From contig JAUXAE010000002.1 of NCBI GenBank assembly GCA_030620035.1, positions 1 through 24,990 of the forward strand: a stretch of DNA of 24,990 nt. The letters run 5' to 3'. The stretch is from Dehalococcoidales bacterium (lineage in GTDB: Bacteria; Chloroflexota; Dehalococcoidia; Dehalococcoidales; JAUXAE01). Every line of letters begins with the position of its first letter. Within the stretch, counting starts at the first letter, position 1. Positions 22,280-24,990 of the stretch are shown here, piece after piece. A program made the position numbers and the translations under genes. The notes under the pieces are model-generated. The model ran no database searches and was not told the DNA's origin. It was given only the letters and a program-made list of their open reading frames with translations.

Positions 22280-23509
22280 TTAAATACGGTGAGCCGCTTT
22301 GCCCCACAACCATATAGAACAGATAATAGAGACTACAACAAGAGCGACACCGGCGATTGTAAAGCTTGTAGAGAAACCGACATGGTCAATGAAATAACCT
22401 AGCAATGGTGTTATAGCACCGGCACCCATCATGCTCCCAGAAAAGTAGATACCGAGTATTGAAGAACGGCGGTGGCCAGACACATGGCCGACAATGTAAG
22501 CTTCGGACGCAGGTTGGGGGGTATACAAAATAACACCAATCATAAATAGTATTGCACCAATACCAAAGCCGAAGGGCACTATGTTCAGCATGTAGATAAC
22601 CGGGCCGGCAATGAACGATGCTGCTAAAAGCACCGACACTCTCCCAAAGCGGTCAGATAGGTATCCACCTAAAGGGCTTGCCAGAAGTCCGGCAAAGTAA
22701 ATGATAGCGATAAATGCTGCTGCTGCCTCCTTAGCCACGCCGAAATTGTCAACCAGAAACAGTGGGATAAACAATATCGTAGAGATGAGTACAGCTGCGG
22801 TGAATGTAGCTAGAATGATAAAAGGTACTAAACGGTGTGAGCGTTGTTGAATTGCAGGATGATCAGGAGGGCTGATTGACCTGTGCTTGTCCTTATTCTT
22901 GTCTGCTAGCCGCCCTAAGAGCACATAGAATACGATTCCGAAGGCAAAAGTGGGGACAGCGAGTATGATGAATGGAGCACGCCAACCTAAGGCGACGGCA
23001 ATAGCGGCGGCGATAAGCGGAGCCAGGAAAAAGCTGGAACTGCCGCCAATTAGGTGGATTCCAAATGCGCGTCCCCGGTTCTTTGGTTTAACTGACGCTG
23101 AAATAAGCGGTGGAGAGGCCGGATGGTAGCCACCACCCAGCACTCCCATTAATGCTAGGAAACCAAGCATCATAGTATAAGTTTGAGAAAGACCTACCAA
23201 AAGTCCGGCAAGCGCAACACCACAAATAGCTACTGTAATTAATATGCGTGCCCCAATGCGGTCGGCAAGCCAACCCGCTGGCAGCTGACTAATGCCATAA
23301 GACAGGGTAAAAACCGAGAGCAGCAATCCAGATTTAGTGTAATCTAGAGCAAATTCGTCACGGATTAACGGCATAAGCGGTACAAGTAATGCAATCAGCA
23401 GATGATGTGCAAAGTGTGCCAGCACAAATACAGGCAGCAGCCCACGAAAAAGTGAGCTAAAACGGAACCTCTTGATAGTGCTTACTTTCAAAGTGATTTC
23501 ACGATTCAC
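22280..23509 (-). CDS. Major facilitator superfamily transporter
   Basis: A 409-residue protein with about twelve hydrophobic segments. It has the MFS loop 2-3 motif (GWLADRIGAR, about residues 79-88) and its second-half counterpart (GGYLSDRFGRVS), and a charged central loop (ADKNKDKHRS). The N-terminal HFAHHLLIALLVPLMPLIRDEF resembles the fosmidomycin-resistance-like branch. Export of a small molecule is a reasonable guess; the substrate is unknown. The start is GTG 23509 without a clear Shine-Dalgarno. A weak promoter (TTGAGA-16-TATACC, minus strand 23570-23543) lies upstream. The gene is flanked by two tRNA-linked recombinase scars and is less GC-rich than the core genes, suggesting it is cargo. 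Confidence 0.85.
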   Translation of the reverse strand: MNREITLKVSTIKRFRFSSLFRGLLPVFVLAHFAHHLLIALLVPLMPLIRDEFALDYTKSGLLLSVFTLSYGISQLPAGWLADRIGARILITVAICGVALAGLLVGLSQTYTMMLGFLALMGVLGGGYHPASPPLISASVKPKNRGRAFGIHLIGGSSSFFLAPLIAAAIAVALGWRAPFIILAVPTFAFGIVFYVLLGRLADKNKDKHRSISPPDHPAIQQRSHRLVPFIILATFTAAVLISTILFIPLFLVDNFGVAKEAAAAFIAIIYFAGLLASPLGGYLSDRFGRVSVLLAASFIAGPVIYMLNIVPFGFGIGAILFMIGVILYTPQPASEAYIVGHVSGHRRSSILGIYFSGSMMGAGAITPLLGYFIDHVGFSTSFTIAGVALVVVSIICSIWLWGKAAHRI

Positions 23510-23734
23510 GACACAATTTCACGGTATCAACTATGCCGTCCGGGTATATCATTGTACATTGTCTTCTCAATATGCACAATTAGTGAACGTGTATGGGGGT
23601 TATAGGTGTGGTAAGTGCGAATGGGGAGGGCAAGGGACTCGATTTTTAATTTACCGCTGACTTTCGCAAAATATATTCGTGATTTTATTGCGGGTCACGT
23701 TTGAATTAATTTGAAAAACATAAGCTAATTGATA

Positions 23735-23782
23735 AGCTCATAGTACAAAGGTCGTTGGTTCGAATCGAGCTCCCCGCTACCA
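23735..23782 (+). pseudogene. 3' half of a tRNA-fMet-like gene (att-site or tRNA remnant)
   Basis: The sequence contains the fMet-type anticodon context CTCATA, then AGGTCGTTGGTTCGAAT and a 3' end CCCCGCTACCA. This matches the layout of an initiator tRNA from the anticodon loop to CCA. The 5' half is absent, the T-stem is mispaired (GTTGG versus CGAGC) and the anticodon stem is lost, so it cannot be a working tRNA. A 3' half ending in CCA is what integration into a tRNA gene leaves behind. Confidence 0.6.
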
Positions 23783-23854
23783 AGGAAGGTTACTGGACAG
23801 AATAACTCCTTAGAGTTGTCCTTCCATTCTACTTGTGTTCCCCGAAGTCTTAAG
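23783..23854 (-). pseudogene. Recombinase-tail-like frame next to the tRNA-fMet fragment
   Basis: On the minus strand a frame opening after a TAG reads SLRLRGTQVEWKDNSKELF, then CPVTFLG, and continues into the tRNA-fMet antisense (GELDSNQRP). KELFCPVTFLGSGE aligns with AEVLPIVTLGGAEE of the recombinase remnant beside tRNA-Ala. I read it as the last codons of a second, decayed integrase. The stretch is short, so the call is tentative. Confidence 0.35.
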
Positions 23855-24223
23855 GACTAAACAAACCGTCACATTGTGCAACAGTAGAAGGAGCAAGGAA
23901 GAACCTCTGGAGTATCCGGGAGTTACCAGTCAAGAATAGTCTTGCAGGTTTTGTCAAAAAGGACTAGCCAAGTTCGATAGAGCTGCCATACAAAACATAG
24001 TTACTATAGGGAGTTGAGATAATTATAAGTGACCAAGTCATAGGAACTGCCTTTGAGGGTAGCGACAGCATCTGGGTGATAAAGGGAAACCAGAAACCCG
24101 GCAACCGAAAATGGTAACTCGGAAACTGAATAGGGAAACCAGAGCAACTGTCCTAAATTAGTTCCTTCCCTCTCCTAACAGATAACAAGGGTGGGGGTAA
24201 GGGGATGGGTCTCCCGGGCTATT

Positions 24224-24769
24224 CTATTTCCAAAACTGGTCGGCGCGTTTCTTGGCTTTTTCTAAATCCTTTTCTTTGACCGAGAACATGGAGAGGCACG
24301 ATTTACATACCAGCCACGGGGTTCCTCCGCCCTGCCTCCTGACGTCCTCTTTCGCCGCAGCCCGCATTTGACTATTGATACCCCCTGAAATCGCTGAAGA
24401 TGGAAGAAGCCCTTTCTTAACCCATCCGCGTATGACAAAGTCTATGTACTTGTCGGAAGCCAGAATTGTGCCAGTGTCAAACAGATAGGCGTCTTGACGG
24501 TAGGCTGGTTTACTACAGACATCACAAATCTTGCTTGGGCCTTTAGCCTTTGCAACCTCCTTGGCAGGAGCTTCCTTTAATCCCGTCGTATAGTCAGGAA
24601 ATCCAGGGCCAGCCGAACTGAACAGAGTGGCACGCATTGTTGCAAGCAGTGAATATTTACATCGTGCCTCTGTACACTCGACTTCTGCTCCATAAGGAAT
24701 GCATGTAAGGTTACCCCCAATTTTCTTTAGTTCTATCGTCTCATTCCGTTTGGTACAAAGTCTTTTCAA
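24224..24769 (-). CDS. Uncharacterised Cys-rich protein (181 residues) downstream of serS
   Basis: I do not recognise this protein. It has eight cysteines (5, 23, 32, 37, 82, 85, 155, 158). CDVC (82-85) and CKSC (155-158) look like two halves of a zinc ribbon, and C32/C37 with C5/C23 could form a second site. There is no signal peptide or membrane segment; the C-terminus is lysine-rich (EKDLEKAKKRADQFW). The start is TTG 24769 with AAGGAGGT 5 nt upstream. That site begins only 1 nt before the end of the serS stop, so the two genes are almost certainly one transcript. Nucleic-acid binding is possible but unsupported beyond the cysteines. Confidence 0.7.
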   Translation of the reverse strand: MKRLCTKRNETIELKKIGGNLTCIPYGAEVECTEARCKYSLLATMRATLFSSAGPGFPDYTTGLKEAPAKEVAKAKGPSKICDVCSKPAYRQDAYLFDTGTILASDKYIDFVIRGWVKKGLLPSSAISGGINSQMRAAAKEDVRRQGGGTPWLVCKSCLSMFSVKEKDLEKAKKRADQFWK

Positions 24770-24780
24770 CTTTTACCTCC

Positions 24781-24990
24781 TTATGCCTTAATCACCTTCT
24801 GCCCCACAAACGCCTGCAACACTTCCGGAATAACTATACTGCCATCGGCCTGCTGGTAGTTCTCCATAATAGCGATGAGTACCCGGGGCAGGGCCAGGCC
24901 GGAGCCGTTTAGGGTGTGGACAAACTCGGCCTTGCTCTCCAGAGAGGGCCGGTAGCGAATGCCAGCCCTCCGTGCCTGAAAGTCACCACA
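24781..24990 (-). CDS. serS: Seryl-tRNA synthetase (C-terminal part, runs off the window)
   Basis: SerS charges tRNA-Ser (and tRNA-Sec) with serine. The 69 visible C-terminal residues contain CGDFQARRAGIRYRP, the class II motif 3 segment NGSGLALPRVLIAIMENYQ and the terminal IVIPEVLQAFVGQ, all characteristic of bacterial SerRS. The active-site start and the tRNA-binding coiled coil are outside the window. The 181-residue gene follows 11 bp after its stop. Confidence 0.95.
   Translation of the reverse strand, partial: CGDFQARRAGIRYRPSLESKAEFVHTLNGSGLALPRVLIAIMENYQQADGSIVIPEVLQAFVGQKVIKA

Larger units (their letters stand above)
23510..24223. other. 714-bp region without a convincing gene
   Basis: The stretch is AT-richer than the rest and has stops in all frames over most of its length. 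It holds the tRNA-fMet-like 3' half (23735-23782), the recombinase-tail-like frame next to it (23783-23854, minus), a 12-bp direct repeat AGGGAAACCAGA (24083-24094 and 24132-24143) and a C/G-rich segment at about 24163-24213 that loosely resembles the dispersed palindromic repeat. I see no other RNA or protein gene in it. Confidence 0.55.

Noticed and set aside
22117..22317. 66-codon plus-strand frame between the recombinase remnant and the MFS gene
   Set aside because: No ribosome-binding site, no recognisable motif, and it overlaps the 3' end of the MFS gene.
23472..23660. 62-codon plus-strand frame containing a CGKC
   Set aside because: It begins antisense to the MFS N-terminus and has no ribosome-binding site; one CxxC is not enough to support a gene.
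24083..24143. AGGGAAACCAGA direct repeat as an iteron array or att pair
   Set aside because: Only two copies, 49 bp apart, with no replication gene or integrase using them.

Overview
The window looks like a chromosomal segment of a moderately GC-rich bacterium. The likely source is Chloroflexota, class Dehalococcoidia or a close relative. This is an inference from three things: a compact mraZ-rsmH-ftsA cluster with no ftsL or penicillin-binding-protein gene between rsmH and ftsA, small HTH regulators of a type I associate with that class, and a bacterial NurA/HerA pair. No database search was possible.

Layout. At 1-1.8 kb, a leftward division cluster (mraZ, rsmH, start of ftsA) has a sigma70-like promoter and an array of four MraZ boxes. 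At 1.9-5.6 kb, trmD, rplS and priA run rightward. At 5.67-6.49 kb two small HTH regulators diverge from a 204-bp region in which each promoter carries its own palindrome; one promoter appears to make a leaderless mRNA. At 6.6-11.35 kb a tight operon encodes a CCA-adding-type nucleotidyltransferase, SecD, SecF and a cation-diffusion-facilitator exporter. It meets a leftward LysE-family/HDAC-like pair tail to tail.

At 13.1-19.1 kb is a NurA / HAS-barrel protein / HerA / patatin cluster. NurA is separated from the HAS-HerA-patatin operon by about 1.6 kb bounded by 16-bp inverted repeats belonging to a dispersed palindromic repeat family. That insert carries a membrane protein, an unrecognised AT-richer 238-residue protein and a 23-residue Lys-rich peptide; a 34-residue membrane peptide lies just outside its left edge. 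At 19.2-21.8 kb, a Fur-family regulator with a consensus promoter and a 17-bp palindrome at its start site leads into feoA and feoB, an iron(II) uptake unit.

At 21.8-24.2 kb is an integration-scarred region. An intact tRNA-Ala(TGC) has a recombinase C-terminal remnant reading into its antisense strand. A leftward MFS transporter follows, then a tRNA-fMet-like 3' half with a related recombinase-tail remnant. The window ends with a leftward serS 3' end followed at once by an unrecognised Cys-rich 181-residue protein.

Most genes are housekeeping. The parts that deserve attention are the interrupted NurA/HerA locus with its insert, the divergent-regulator switch, and the tRNA-linked recombinase scars.
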